Assembly (NCBI RefSeq): GCF_018863235.1
Contig: NZ_JAHKRS010000013.1
Location: forward strand, 1-64,000
DNA length: 64,000 nucleotides
Direction of reading: 5' to 3'
Source of the DNA: Pseudomaricurvus albidus
GTDB taxonomy: Bacteria > Pseudomonadota > Gammaproteobacteria > Pseudomonadales > Cellvibrionaceae
The position numbers and the translations under genes were made by a program. The notes beneath the pieces were generated by a model. The model did not search any database and was not told the origin of the DNA. It worked only from the letters and a program-made list of their open reading frames with translations. Positions 19,672-29,159 of the stretch are shown piece after piece; position 1 is the first letter of the stretch, and every line of letters starts with the position of its first letter.

Positions 19672-20214
19672 AAGAAAATTCCTTCTTTTCGAGATATGGA
19701 AACACGGAAATCGTAGTGTTGTAACTTAAAAGCATCCTCAGATTTAGTTACAGCATCACTACCGCGCGAATTAAATTTCATTTAAATAACGCAATAAACG
19801 ACAGCATTACCCACTCGTGATAGGTCTCACACAAATGTGGCAGCTTCCTTTTCCACAACTAACAACAAGAAATTTGAAGTCACGAAACTCTGCTTACGAC
19901 AAAACCACTGCACCATCCATACCAAAAACCATAAAAATGATATCGAAGGCAGACCATTATCTCTTTAGTAACATTCGGTTATGAAAATAAATTCACGACA
20001 ACACTAAATCTTTTTAAGAAGACATTATGGAACAACAACCAGATGCTAATACTTTCACACTTGCACAAAAGTGAACCCCCTCACAACCACAGGGAACACA
20101 AACATGTGCAAAAAGTATTTGCCAAAGACGATGACAAAGTCACATATTTTGAGAATTAGTTTAGCGATGAAACAGAACTATCACTTAACTCAGGAAGATG
20201 AAAATCCCGAAAAA
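19672..20214. other. 543-base gene-free leader upstream of the initiating transferase
   Basis: This A/T-rich stretch has no ORF with coding character. Read leftward it contains GCGGTAG (19759-19765), which matches the core of the ops element used by RfaH/NusG-like antiterminators, followed by a 7-bp inverted repeat, AGTTACA/TGTAACT (19746-19752 and 19720-19726). A long untranslated leader with such an element fits control of a polysaccharide gene. The match is short and could be chance. Confidence 0.35.
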
Positions 20215-20967
20215 TTATTTAATCAGAGCCACAGAGCTCGCAGAAGAAAAAATTGAGCCAGCTATTTTCAAAGGGTTATCATAAACCAACTGCTGGGCAA
20301 GCTTTAATCCAACGATTTTTTTAGCTGCCTCGAAACCGCAACTTAGATTTACCGGCCTGCGCTTCACATGATGTGCATCTGACGCCAAAACTGTGACTAC
20401 ACCTTTCTTCAAAAGCACTTCTGCACAAGTCTTAGCCGACTCACCGAACTGTCCGACAAGAGCACCTGAAGTGACCTGAAAAAGACAACCCAACTCAATT
20501 AAGAAGTTTAAATTATCGGAGTTTCTCATCACTGACTTGTTACGTTCAGGATGAGCAATCAAGGGCATGACGTTATTCCTCAACAACCATCGGACAATCT
20601 TATCCGTGCCAGGTAAAATATGACTGTGGGGCATTTCCAGAAGCATTACTTTTTTGGATCCCCAAACGCCCAAAAATGGAATCTCATCTCTGGGCAACAT
20701 GGTAAGGATCTCTGCCCCCACCCTGACTTCTCCAGCGAAAGCCACCGTTAACGGAATTTGAGAATCTGACAAGGCCGACCTAAAACTGTGCACAGCCTGG
20801 CATATGCCCGGGATGGAATTGTCCCAGCGACCATGATGTATATGGGGGGTTAAGACTGAATGGGTTACTCCATCTGAAACAGCTTGAGCAGCCAACGCTA
20901 ACGCAGCGTCCATATCCTTTGGGCCGTCATCTATTCCTGGCAATAAATGACAGTGGAGATCAATCAT
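20215..20967 (-). CDS. PHP-type tyrosine-protein phosphatase (CpsB/YwqE-like)
   Basis: A metal-dependent phosphatase of 250 residues that would dephosphorylate the tyrosine tail of the co-polymerase encoded next door. PHP metal motifs are in order: DLHCHLLPGIDDG at the start, TPHIHHG, MLLEMPHS, IAHPERN and SDAHH. CpsB-type enzymes are classical in Gram-positive capsule loci; Gram-negative loci more often carry a Wzb-type low-molecular-weight phosphatase. It lies 121 bases downstream of the kinase gene. Confidence 0.9.
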   Translation of the reverse strand: MIDLHCHLLPGIDDGPKDMDAALALAAQAVSDGVTHSVLTPHIHHGRWDNSIPGICQAVHSFRSALSDSQIPLTVAFAGEVRVGAEILTMLPRDEIPFLGVWGSKKVMLLEMPHSHILPGTDKIVRWLLRNNVMPLIAHPERNKSVMRNSDNLNFLIELGCLFQVTSGALVGQFGESAKTCAEVLLKKGVVTVLASDAHHVKRRPVNLSCGFEAAKKIVGLKLAQQLVYDNPLKIAGSIFSSASSVALIK

Positions 20968-21088
20968 AAGAGGGTAGCCCGATATTGGTCATATTGATCG
21001 AAAACATTGGCAGAATGCTAAAGACTCCTGCGTACAAACTGCACATACAACCCGAAAACAGGTGCGCTCACTGTTTTCAACAGGAAAC

Positions 21089-23281
21089 TTAAGCTACAGC
21101 GTTTTCAACATCAGACTGATAATACTCATGATAATAATCACCGTAGTATGCTCGATAGCCTCCATCACTCTCCAGATCGACCTTGTTCAAAACAACTCCA
21201 GTGATTGGTGCACCAATACTTCTCAAACGTTGTATACCTTTGGCAGCCAAATCTGCGGTTGTGTCATCAGCCTTCACAACATAGATTAAAGCATTGGCAT
21301 ATGTGGATAAAACCATTGCATCGCTCACTGTATGCGTTGGTGCGGAGTCGATGAAGATTCTGTCATAAATATTGCTTAATTCATGCAACAACTCAGAAAA
21401 TCGCTTGGATGACAAAAGCTCCAGAGGGTTACTCGGAATCATCCCGGAGGGAATAATATCCACTTCGGCGTCCGGCAGTTTATATATACATTCCTCTAAC
21501 TCTGCTGCACCGGCCACGAGATTTGACAAGCCAGGCGCATTTCGTGACAAACCTATAGTCTGACCCAGCGTTGGCCTACGCATGTCAGCTTCTATTAGAA
21601 GCACCTTCTCCATTTGTCCCACTGCCACAGCCAAATTTAATGAAACCGTAGACTTGCCTTCATTAGGTACAGATGAAGTAATCACCGTAATTTTATGTGG
21701 CTCATCAAGATTTGAAAGCAACAACCCTGTACGAATTGTTCGAATTGCTTCGGCGAAGCGACCTTTCTTATCAGCTAAAAACCCATCAAACACCAGGTCT
21801 TTCTTGCTAGACTTGATAAGAGGTAAAAAGCCCAACATTGGTGCGCTCAACTTCTCATCGACATCATCAGGTGTACGCACGGTATTATTCATCGCATCCT
21901 TAACTAAGGACAGAACCACACCAAACAGACCACTTATGAACATGGCGAGAAAGGCAATCAATGTTTTTCGCGGCTTGACCGGAACACGAGGCACAACAGC
22001 AGGATCTACAATTCGAGCATGTGCAGCTTGCAATCCACCAGCCTCATCCGTTTCTTTAGCTCGCTGCATAAACATATCGTACAGCTGTCTATTGGTGTCT
22101 ACCTCTCGTTCCAACTCACTTAATTTAAACTCTTTTCTGTTTATGCTCTGAAGACGTTTTTTTGCATTTTCCAATTGAGCAGAAAAGCTTTTTTCTGTTT
22201 GTACGGCAGCTCGATAATCTGCATGTATGCCGCTTCCCACACGCTGTACCTGACGTTCCAGTTCGTCCATTGCCTGCGCAGCTTCGGACATGGCAGCCTT
22301 CATCTTAGGATGCTTTGGGCCATATCGCTTACTAAGCTCAGCCACCCTACGCTCTGTTTCAGCCTGCGATTGCTTTAAAGATTGCACCAAAGGATGTCGA
22401 AGAATACTGGGAATCGCCATTAACTCTTCTACCGAAGGATTCACTCCTAAGGACTGGACTTGATCCTTGATGTTCTCGATCTCTGTCAAATTTCGCTTGG
22501 CCTCTACATATCTTTGAGTTAATTGCTCTAACTCTTCCGCCCCCATGGTTTGAACACCCTGAATGTCAACAAGTTCTGCTGATTCCCGATAATTTTGTAG
22601 ACGCTCCTCTGACTTCTGTAATGTAACCAACAACCCCCCCAGGCGCTCACCCAGCCAGCTTGCAGCCTTGCGAGTCACATCCAGCTTTGCTTCCATGTGG
22701 CTTTCAATGAATTCCTCGGCCAGTGCATTGGTAATAGCAGCTGCAACCTTTTTATTCTTTGACTCATAGCTAATCTTAACCAGCTGAGTATTTCGAACAG
22801 GTACGATGCTTAAACCTTTTCTAAATTTATCTACCGCGATTTCGAACGCTTCTTCATCAGTTAATTCCTCCTTATCCTCTTGACCAAAAAACAAAGTCTT
22901 CAGGCTAAGATCTTCCTTTTTCTGGCGTGGATCAAATAGTGGAATCTTGTCCAGCTTTAAGCGACGAACAACTCTTTCGGAAAGATCGCGAGATTTTAAT
23001 ATTTCAAATTGGGTTAAATAATATTCTTTATTCGCAGTATTCAGGCCGTAAACATCATCGATGGATAATACTTTTGCCTGCTCACTCTCAATCAACACCG
23101 TAGTTGTCGCCCGGTAAACAGGATCCATGGAGAAAACCACCAGAATCGCCAACAACGTTATCACAAATGAAAAACTTACAATTTTCCACTTGTGGGCCAT
23201 TACAACTCGCCAGTAATGACGCAAATCCACGACTTCTTCTTGAATTTCAGGATAATTACCAAACGGCTGAATATCTTTCAT
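21089..23281 (-). CDS. Polysaccharide co-polymerase with BY-kinase domain (Wzc-like)
   Basis: An inner-membrane chain-length regulator and tyrosine autokinase of 730 residues. It has a Wzz domain with membrane helices near 34-54 and 440-462 around a long coiled-coil periplasmic part. The kinase domain has Walker A SSVPNEGKST (536-545), Walker A' EADMRRP (564-570, with Glu where Asp is usual) and Walker B FIDSAP. A tail at 709-721 carries seven tyrosines, the autophosphorylation cluster. It works with the OPX protein (23361-23903) for export and is presumably reversed by the PHP phosphatase. The SD GAGG lies just before the ATG. Confidence 0.94.
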   Translation of the reverse strand: MKDIQPFGNYPEIQEEVVDLRHYWRVVMAHKWKIVSFSFVITLLAILVVFSMDPVYRATTTVLIESEQAKVLSIDDVYGLNTANKEYYLTQFEILKSRDLSERVVRRLKLDKIPLFDPRQKKEDLSLKTLFFGQEDKEELTDEEAFEIAVDKFRKGLSIVPVRNTQLVKISYESKNKKVAAAITNALAEEFIESHMEAKLDVTRKAASWLGERLGGLLVTLQKSEERLQNYRESAELVDIQGVQTMGAEELEQLTQRYVEAKRNLTEIENIKDQVQSLGVNPSVEELMAIPSILRHPLVQSLKQSQAETERRVAELSKRYGPKHPKMKAAMSEAAQAMDELERQVQRVGSGIHADYRAAVQTEKSFSAQLENAKKRLQSINRKEFKLSELEREVDTNRQLYDMFMQRAKETDEAGGLQAAHARIVDPAVVPRVPVKPRKTLIAFLAMFISGLFGVVLSLVKDAMNNTVRTPDDVDEKLSAPMLGFLPLIKSSKKDLVFDGFLADKKGRFAEAIRTIRTGLLLSNLDEPHKITVITSSVPNEGKSTVSLNLAVAVGQMEKVLLIEADMRRPTLGQTIGLSRNAPGLSNLVAGAAELEECIYKLPDAEVDIIPSGMIPSNPLELLSSKRFSELLHELSNIYDRIFIDSAPTHTVSDAMVLSTYANALIYVVKADDTTADLAAKGIQRLRSIGAPITGVVLNKVDLESDGGYRAYYGDYYHEYYQSDVENAVA

Positions 23282-23360
23282 AAACCCTCAAGGGATAGAA
23301 TATTTACAGATATTAAAGCGATACGGAAAAAGAGATGTACTCCATACCGCACCGACATCA

Positions 23361-23903
23361 TTAAAAGAAGCTCTGTTCGACAGTGATACTGTCGCCTGGC
23401 TTAACAGGGCTGTTAAGATCTACCCTTCTAGGTGTTTGGCTAGCGTCGCTATCTGACACTACAAACATGTTTTTCTTGGAAGCCCTTTCGGTAAAGCCTG
23501 CTGCGAGAGACACAGCTTTTCGAATCGTTAATCCCGGCTGAAAAGGAAATCCTCCGGGCTTATTGACTTCACCATTGATGTAGAACTGCCGATACTCGAG
23601 TATTGTTACAGTTACCTTGGGGTCTACCAGATAATCCCCTAACAGGCCTTTCCGGATTTTATCCTGCAACTCACCGACTGTCAGACCCAGCAACTGTAAT
23701 TCGCCCAAAAACGGATAGGACAGCGTTCCAGCATCACTGAGCTGGGCCTCGACAAAAAGATCGTCTTCACCATAAACCTGAATCCGAATCACATCTCCCG
23801 AACCCAGCGTATATTCAGACATACCATCACCTTGAGCCATAACATACCCAGGCAACACTATTACCACCATCATCAGAACGAGCTTCAACTTTGAGAGTTT
23901 CAT
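23361..23903 (-). CDS. Short polysaccharide export (OPX/Wza-like) protein
   Basis: A periplasmic OPX protein of 180 residues. It has a signal peptide (residues 1-24, ending VMA with no lipobox cysteine), a PES domain (YTLGSGDVIRIQVYGEDDL, about 30-110) and one SLBB domain (FYINGEVNKPGG, about 110-165). It ends at VEQSFF without the C-terminal helix that forms the outer-membrane pore in Wza. The frame is open to 23951, but the signal peptide supports ATG 23903. It lies between the co-polymerase and a beta-barrel gene, a pairing expected if the barrel supplies the pore. Confidence 0.9.
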   Translation of the reverse strand: MKLSKLKLVLMMVVIVLPGYVMAQGDGMSEYTLGSGDVIRIQVYGEDDLFVEAQLSDAGTLSYPFLGELQLLGLTVGELQDKIRKGLLGDYLVDPKVTVTILEYRQFYINGEVNKPGGFPFQPGLTIRKAVSLAAGFTERASKKNMFVVSDSDASQTPRRVDLNSPVKPGDSITVEQSFF

Positions 23904-23967
23904 ATCAAGCCCCGGGAACGAATTCAACAAACCACTGAATAGTTTTAACACCGATTAGCTCCAACCA

Positions 23968-25191
23968 TTACAAGCTCACACTGAAATGTAGCGAAACGCG
24001 ACTTCGCTCATAGGGAAATTGCACTTGATTCGACGCTTTATCGTTGATAGTGGCGGATAAACCAACATCAAACCAACGCCGCATGCTGTAGTCCACTCGT
24101 AATCCATAGGTTTCAAGCTTATCCTCCCGCTCCAGCAGAGAGTCCTCATAAGTATCATCCCTTAAGCTATAGAACACTTTGCTACTAAAGCGATCATTCC
24201 AGTCGTGTGCCCAATCAATACCTATGAGTTCAGAATCAATAAAACTACCACCGCCATTAGTCTCACGCGGTTCCCGTGAGGTATTAAGAGAAATAATTGA
24301 GTAACTCTTTAACGACCACTCGACTTCTACCTCCCAACTCACTCCTGAAAAGTCGTTGCGCAAGTCACTGTCAAAATCTTTCTGGGTACGACCCAACTTA
24401 ATCGTTCCCTCTGCTTTACCAGTTGCTTCCCAAGTTAGCCCAGCATGCAACTTTGTTTGTGTACTATCAAGAGCACCTCTTAATGAAGCAGGGTCGGGAT
24501 CATATTGATATTCAATATCTGTGTGTCGCCCCTCAAGAAGAAGATCCGTCTTCCCACCGATACCCCAATAAAATGTTACTCCCTTTGTTAAATCATCATG
24601 ATCTCGACTTTGTGTATAGTCGCGATGATTTGTGAATTCGAGGTCATAGTTAGTGAGATTGAAGACCACTCGCCCTGCTGACTTTTCACTCCCATAAGTG
24701 TATCTGGCATCTAAAAGAATACTTTCATAGGTGTCCGGCTCATCAATCAATATCGCATTAACGCCCTGACTAAAGCCTGAACCACGATCTTCATGGCCAT
24801 CAATATAAACCGCTTTCATATCGAACTGGTTACGGTGATTAAGCTCCCATACCAGCTGACCAGCTAACTTATTGTCACTATAGTTATCTGCGCTACTCGC
24901 CTCATACAATCCCGTCGAGTTTTGATATCCCATTAGTAACTTAACCGTATCAAGCTCAGTTGCGGCCTGAATAGAGGGCGAAAGGATCGTAACCCAGGAC
25001 TCAGTCTCATTCCGAGGTTGCGAATATAGGTTAGTATCATATCTCTGTTCAAAATTAATAACCGGCGCCAACTCGAAGACACCCACACGAAAAGACGCCG
25101 GATCCATGGCACTAGTCCACGGAGAGAAAATGAGCAGAGAAACTCCCAACCATTTTGAAAAGTGTATATCTTCTGTTATTTCCTTTAACAT
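23968..25191 (-). CDS. Outer-membrane beta-barrel protein of the exopolysaccharide locus
   Basis: A 407-residue protein with an N-terminal signal sequence (cleavage near TSA|MD) followed by alternating amphipathic strands (for example QFDMKAVYIDG, SILLDARYTYG, TDLLLEGRHTDIEYQY, VSLHFSVSL), as in beta-barrel porin 2-like families. It has no cysteines in the mature part that I could see. ATG 25191 is listed; a TTG at 25203 is also possible with GAGG upstream. It is sandwiched between a membrane acyltransferase and the OPX gene, so it is a candidate outer-membrane pore for the polymer. Confidence 0.78.
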   Translation of the reverse strand: MLKEITEDIHFSKWLGVSLLIFSPWTSAMDPASFRVGVFELAPVINFEQRYDTNLYSQPRNETESWVTILSPSIQAATELDTVKLLMGYQNSTGLYEASSADNYSDNKLAGQLVWELNHRNQFDMKAVYIDGHEDRGSGFSQGVNAILIDEPDTYESILLDARYTYGSEKSAGRVVFNLTNYDLEFTNHRDYTQSRDHDDLTKGVTFYWGIGGKTDLLLEGRHTDIEYQYDPDPASLRGALDSTQTKLHAGLTWEATGKAEGTIKLGRTQKDFDSDLRNDFSGVSWEVEVEWSLKSYSIISLNTSREPRETNGGGSFIDSELIGIDWAHDWNDRFSSKVFYSLRDDTYEDSLLEREDKLETYGLRVDYSMRRWFDVGLSATINDKASNQVQFPYERSRVSLHFSVSL

Positions 25192-25213
25192 TATTCCGCT
25201 CAACCCCTAAACC

Positions 25214-26197
25214 TCATGCTCCTAAAAAATAACGTTTTTTGTCGCCCAGCACGTTGGCAAGAAGATAATAACTGCCGATGGATATCGCGAGAACGAGTAC
25301 AAACGCGCCTCCAACCAAAAATATTCCGCCATCTGATAAGACATCTTTTTGATAGAGCATTCGTATTGCACCCGTTAAATAACCGTGAGCATAGACCAGA
25401 TAAAAGCTTAATGATGCGCATACAGACAGAAAAGGGATAGGTTTGTTCACGTAATGATAAAAAAAACACAAAAGCCCCCAAAAAAGCACCAGCTTCATTA
25501 CCAAATCAATACGAGAATCTCCTCCAAGTGAAGCATATGACAGCAGCATAAATGAGATAACTAAAGAGATGACAAGTCTGGCATCCAACCTTACATTTTC
25601 ATAAGCCCATCTGTTTTCTGCCAACCAAATTCCCGCAAGGTAAGCAGGCATATAATATACAAAAGCCTGTAGGACATTTGAGTTATACCAGGGCCTGCCG
25701 ACGATTAACGCACTACAAAAGGCCAAAACAAATACGCCGCCAAGGAAACCCCTATCCTTCATCCAACGAAAAAACGGAAACAAAGGGTAAAACAAGATAA
25801 CCATAGGAACAAACCACATTGGACCAAGATGAGCGCCGGTTATCATCAGATAGCAATATTGCTGAACGGGGTTTAAGCTCGTAGAAAACCAATCCATATC
25901 AACCCACGTGTGAGTTGTTTTTGAGCCCGTCAAATATATAGCTACTGCTGGTACTGACATGAAAATATACGGAAGAACTACATACTTAAATTTTCCCAAC
26001 ATGTATGCGCGATAGGTATATTTAGGCAATAACACCGCAAAAAGAAATCCTGCAACACCCACAAACGGAACAGCGAAATTCGAGGAAAATTTTTCCAAAA
26101 TCCCCCACCCCTGAGATGGAACACATGAAAAACAGTGCGCGAGAATGACAAAAAGAATAGCCACACCACGTATATTGTTGACATAGTTGAGAAACAT
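25214..26197 (-). CDS. Membrane acyltransferase (acyltransferase 3 family)
   Basis: About ten hydrophobic segments, with the family pattern NNIRGVAILFVILAHCF at the N-terminus (the conserved R and H). Such proteins transfer acetyl or other acyl groups to sugars of surface polysaccharides. The frame is open to 26242, but ATG 26197 (MFLNYV) has GGGGGA just upstream and gives 327 residues. It is one of two such enzymes in the locus. Confidence 0.85.
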   Translation of the reverse strand: MFLNYVNNIRGVAILFVILAHCFSCVPSQGWGILEKFSSNFAVPFVGVAGFLFAVLLPKYTYRAYMLGKFKYVVLPYIFMSVPAVAIYLTGSKTTHTWVDMDWFSTSLNPVQQYCYLMITGAHLGPMWFVPMVILFYPLFPFFRWMKDRGFLGGVFVLAFCSALIVGRPWYNSNVLQAFVYYMPAYLAGIWLAENRWAYENVRLDARLVISLVISFMLLSYASLGGDSRIDLVMKLVLFWGLLCFFYHYVNKPIPFLSVCASLSFYLVYAHGYLTGAIRMLYQKDVLSDGGIFLVGGAFVLVLAISIGSYYLLANVLGDKKRYFLGA

Positions 26198-26260
26198 AAA
26201 TCCCCCGGATAATCGTGGGTTATACAGTGAACCAAACGTCACTACGAGCTTAACTGGAAC

Positions 26261-26974
26261 TCAATACCCAAGTGCCTCAAAATCTTCCACATAGATTTTA
26301 TTTAACTTATCGACGACACCGGAATCTAGATTCAACTCTTTCGGCTTCCCTTTGGTGGCATTAAGCGCCACAAGGCTCCCTCCTCTCCCAATGACCCTCT
26401 CGGAGATATAGCTAAAATCTTTATCGATATTTTCAAACTTACCAATAAAATCAATATCTAAAACACCTTTAGAATTTTTCAAAAAATCTACTTGAGGTTT
26501 GAAATGAAGCAGTTTTCTACACGTATCATCATTCAGATATTCAATGACAAACTCAGAAAAAGAGTCGAACCTTGAAAAGACCTCTTTCTGCATTACCCTA
26601 TCAAAATCTGAAATTCCGCCCGATCTTAGAAACGTATATGCTGAAAATGCTCTATCTACAGGACTTCTTACAATACTAAAGACAAAAAAATCAGACATTT
26701 CCTTGCCGAAATGCCTGTAATAGTCTCGATAAGTGGCATGACCTCCGCCTCTGCACCCAAACAAAGCATGAGCCACCGAAATACCTGCAGCTTTTGGTAC
26801 ATGGATAAAGATTGATTTGTAATTTCTGAAAGGCATCAGACTATATCCATCTGAGAAAGCTTCGCTTTTTTCAAATGTATTCAATCTTCGTGAGACAACA
26901 TGATTATCATATCGAGTGGCGATAGATTCCGGCACGACACTCCTTGCAGCTCTCTTTACATCTCTGAGATTCAT
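26261..26974 (-). CDS. Sulfotransferase family protein (first of two)
   Basis: A 237-residue protein with both PAPS-binding elements of the sulfotransferase fold: the 5'-phosphosulfate loop HVPKAAGIS and the 3'-phosphate motif IVRSPVDRAFSAY. No signal peptide, so it would act in the cytosol, on lipid-linked sugars or on nucleotide sugars. The start ATG 26974 (MNLRDV) has GAGGGAAG upstream; the frame extends to 26998. A PAPS-using enzyme fits the sulfate activation genes 12-16 kb away. Confidence 0.85.
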   Translation of the reverse strand: MNLRDVKRAARSVVPESIATRYDNHVVSRRLNTFEKSEAFSDGYSLMPFRNYKSIFIHVPKAAGISVAHALFGCRGGGHATYRDYYRHFGKEMSDFFVFSIVRSPVDRAFSAYTFLRSGGISDFDRVMQKEVFSRFDSFSEFVIEYLNDDTCRKLLHFKPQVDFLKNSKGVLDIDFIGKFENIDKDFSYISERVIGRGGSLVALNATKGKPKELNLDSGVVDKLNKIYVEDFEALGY

Positions 26975-27010
26975 ACTTCCCTCTTGAATTGCTATCACTC
27001 AACAAAATTA

Positions 27011-28294
27011 CTATTTGATAAAGGGCCAAAACCCCAGTGTTTGGCGTACCTGAGCCGCCAATAGCACTTTGCCAAAAGCCGTGCTGAATGCCACAGCACA
27101 CGCTGAACCAATCACTCCAAATTCTCGGGTAAGAATCACAACCAAAACAACAGAAACAATTCCTGAGACAAGAGTTGCATTTCTATATGGCTTTTCGTTT
27201 TCGGTCATAAGTAACAAGAATCCAACCGGACCCAGAGACACCCCGACAGCTTGCCCTACGACTAATATTGAAAACACCAAGGTTGCGCCTGCATAATCTG
27301 AGCCAAAAAAATTCATTATGAAATCTGACATCAGAATCATCACTATACATAGAGGAACCACAACTAGCAGAAGACTTCTGCAACAGGCATTAGAGACTTT
27401 CTGAATCTCATCAATTTTCTTTTCTGACCAAAGCCTCGCAATACGAACAGGTAGAACCATATTGACAACCATCAAAATAAAAGAAATCAACATTGCTGTT
27501 CTTTGTGAGATAGTGAGGTAAGCCACGTCCGAAGCCGACAACCATATCCCGCCCACAATAACGCCGGACCAAGCAACAGACTGAACCATTACTTCCGACA
27601 AAAATATATTTTTGGATGAACTAAAAAGCCGACGCAAAGATCTTCGATTAAAATCTGGAGCAGCCCGATTAGTAAAAAACCATTTTAATGAAATCAAAAA
27701 CATAAAAAGTGCGGAAACAAGAAAAGCCAAAGCTGCCTGACCGCCATCCATTGAACTATTAAGATTCCACCAGACGAATAAAATCAGAGTTATGAAGACA
27801 GATGAAACACCTAAATTCTGAAAGAAAACAAACCATTCAACCTTATGAACTGACTGATACCCTACCCCTATTAATGTATAAAAGGTCATAAATGGTAAAG
27901 CCCACAGCATCGTACTCATTAACGTGGACAGTTGAGGCTTGCTAAACACTTTTATTGCGATGAAATCTGAATAGTAAAAAAAAATGAGTGCCAAAATCGA
28001 TGAGGTCAAAAAGGTAAAGATCAAAGCTGTATTATGAAGCGGTTTTCCAGCCTCGATATTTCCCGACAGCTCTCTCAATATGATCCCGTCCATTCCGAAA
28101 CGGAAGATTGCTACGCAGACCAATAAAATAGTATACGTAAGCATAAACATTCCCGTGGCTTCAGAATTTAATACCTTTGCCACAACAACTGTTAAAAAGA
28201 ATGCTGATATAGCGCCCAGAGCCTTAACCAAGGCTGCCCGTATGTACAATAGCTTTTCGGCTCTCAGTGTTAGACTAGCTAGCTCTCGACTCAA
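27011..28294 (-). CDS. Repeat-unit flippase (Wzx-like, MOP superfamily)
   Basis: A 427-residue polytopic protein with about 12 membrane segments, resembling polysaccharide biosynthesis/oligosaccharide flippases. It would move undecaprenyl-linked repeat units across the inner membrane. The start is a TTG at 28294 overlapping the stop of the upstream glycosyltransferase (TTGA), with GGGGCG upstream; the next in-frame Met would delete the first helix. Confidence 0.85.
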   Translation of the reverse strand: MSRELASLTLRAEKLLYIRAALVKALGAISAFFLTVVVAKVLNSEATGMFMLTYTILLVCVAIFRFGMDGIILRELSGNIEAGKPLHNTALIFTFLTSSILALIFFYYSDFIAIKVFSKPQLSTLMSTMLWALPFMTFYTLIGVGYQSVHKVEWFVFFQNLGVSSVFITLILFVWWNLNSSMDGGQAALAFLVSALFMFLISLKWFFTNRAAPDFNRRSLRRLFSSSKNIFLSEVMVQSVAWSGVIVGGIWLSASDVAYLTISQRTAMLISFILMVVNMVLPVRIARLWSEKKIDEIQKVSNACCRSLLLVVVPLCIVMILMSDFIMNFFGSDYAGATLVFSILVVGQAVGVSLGPVGFLLLMTENEKPYRNATLVSGIVSVVLVVILTREFGVIGSACAVAFSTAFGKVLLAAQVRQTLGFWPFIK

Positions 28295-29148
28295 AATACA
28301 CGCCCCAATACACCCTCACATCTCCCGAGAATGACATGAGTGTTATATTTAACCCTCGACCAGTTTCCTTGAACAATTGCTTTTAACAATGTCGCAAACG
28401 GCCTGATCACGACCATCATTTTAAAAAATCTGCTGTAATCTCGAATCCTTACTACGTGACCGTAGCCTCTCGCGTATCCCCGGCCCTTTCTGATCATTGC
28501 AGAATCAGGACGGAATACGTTCAACTCTTCATGAAACCCATACCACTCCCGACAGAAAAATACGGTATAACCCGCGTCCAGAATTCTGACCGTCAACTCC
28601 GGCCCCTCGGTTGACTGCCAGGGAGAGGAAGCCCCGACACCAATATTTTCATCGTATCCACCCACATTCAGAATCACTTCTTTCTTAAAACAGACTACCC
28701 ATTCAATTTGCGCACTGAAGACATTTTTTCTATCAACCCACGTAGAGGCCACTGGGTACTTTCCGTTAATTGGCTCTTTGGTTTCAAAGTGGGCTGCCCT
28801 TCCCGTCAGAACATCGCATTGGCACTCATCCATTTTCTTTTTTGCCAGAGCTAAAAATCCTGAGGGGTACCAGCAATCATCGTCAGGGAATATAAGCTGA
28901 TCTCCCTGAGCCATTTTAATCCCTATATTTCTTGCTCTTGACAAGCCTCTAATTTCGGGAACCTCGACATGCACGATCGGAAAGGACCAATTATTTGAAT
29001 TCAGAAGACCGGTCATAAAACCCTTGGGGTTTTGATCAACAACAATAACCTCAAAACTCCTTTCAGTTTGCTCCTCAAGGCTCTTTAATAAATCTCTCAA
29101 CACATCCAAACGACCCAGCGTTGCTACTATCAAGGAAAACGTCATCAT
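28291..29148 (-). CDS. Glycosyltransferase family 2
   Basis: A GT-A fold transferase of 285 residues. The N-terminal nucleotide-binding strand is FSLIVATLGR, the metal-binding acidic motif is PDDDCWYP (DDD at 89-91), and LSRARNIGI is typical of family 2. A charged, basic C-terminal tail suggests membrane association. Donor and acceptor are unknown. AGGTGG lies 6 bases before the ATG. Confidence 0.88.
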   Translation of the reverse strand: MMTFSLIVATLGRLDVLRDLLKSLEEQTERSFEVIVVDQNPKGFMTGLLNSNNWSFPIVHVEVPEIRGLSRARNIGIKMAQGDQLIFPDDDCWYPSGFLALAKKKMDECQCDVLTGRAAHFETKEPINGKYPVASTWVDRKNVFSAQIEWVVCFKKEVILNVGGYDENIGVGASSPWQSTEGPELTVRILDAGYTVFFCREWYGFHEELNVFRPDSAMIRKGRGYARGYGHVVRIRDYSRFFKMMVVIRPFATLLKAIVQGNWSRVKYNTHVILGRCEGVLGRVF

Positions 29149-29159
29149 TTAGATCCACC

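Noticed and set aside
20071-20256. 61-codon rightward ORF in the gap before the initiating transferase
   Set aside because: No motif, overlaps the 3' end of the phosphatase gene on the other strand, and runs against the transcription of the locus.
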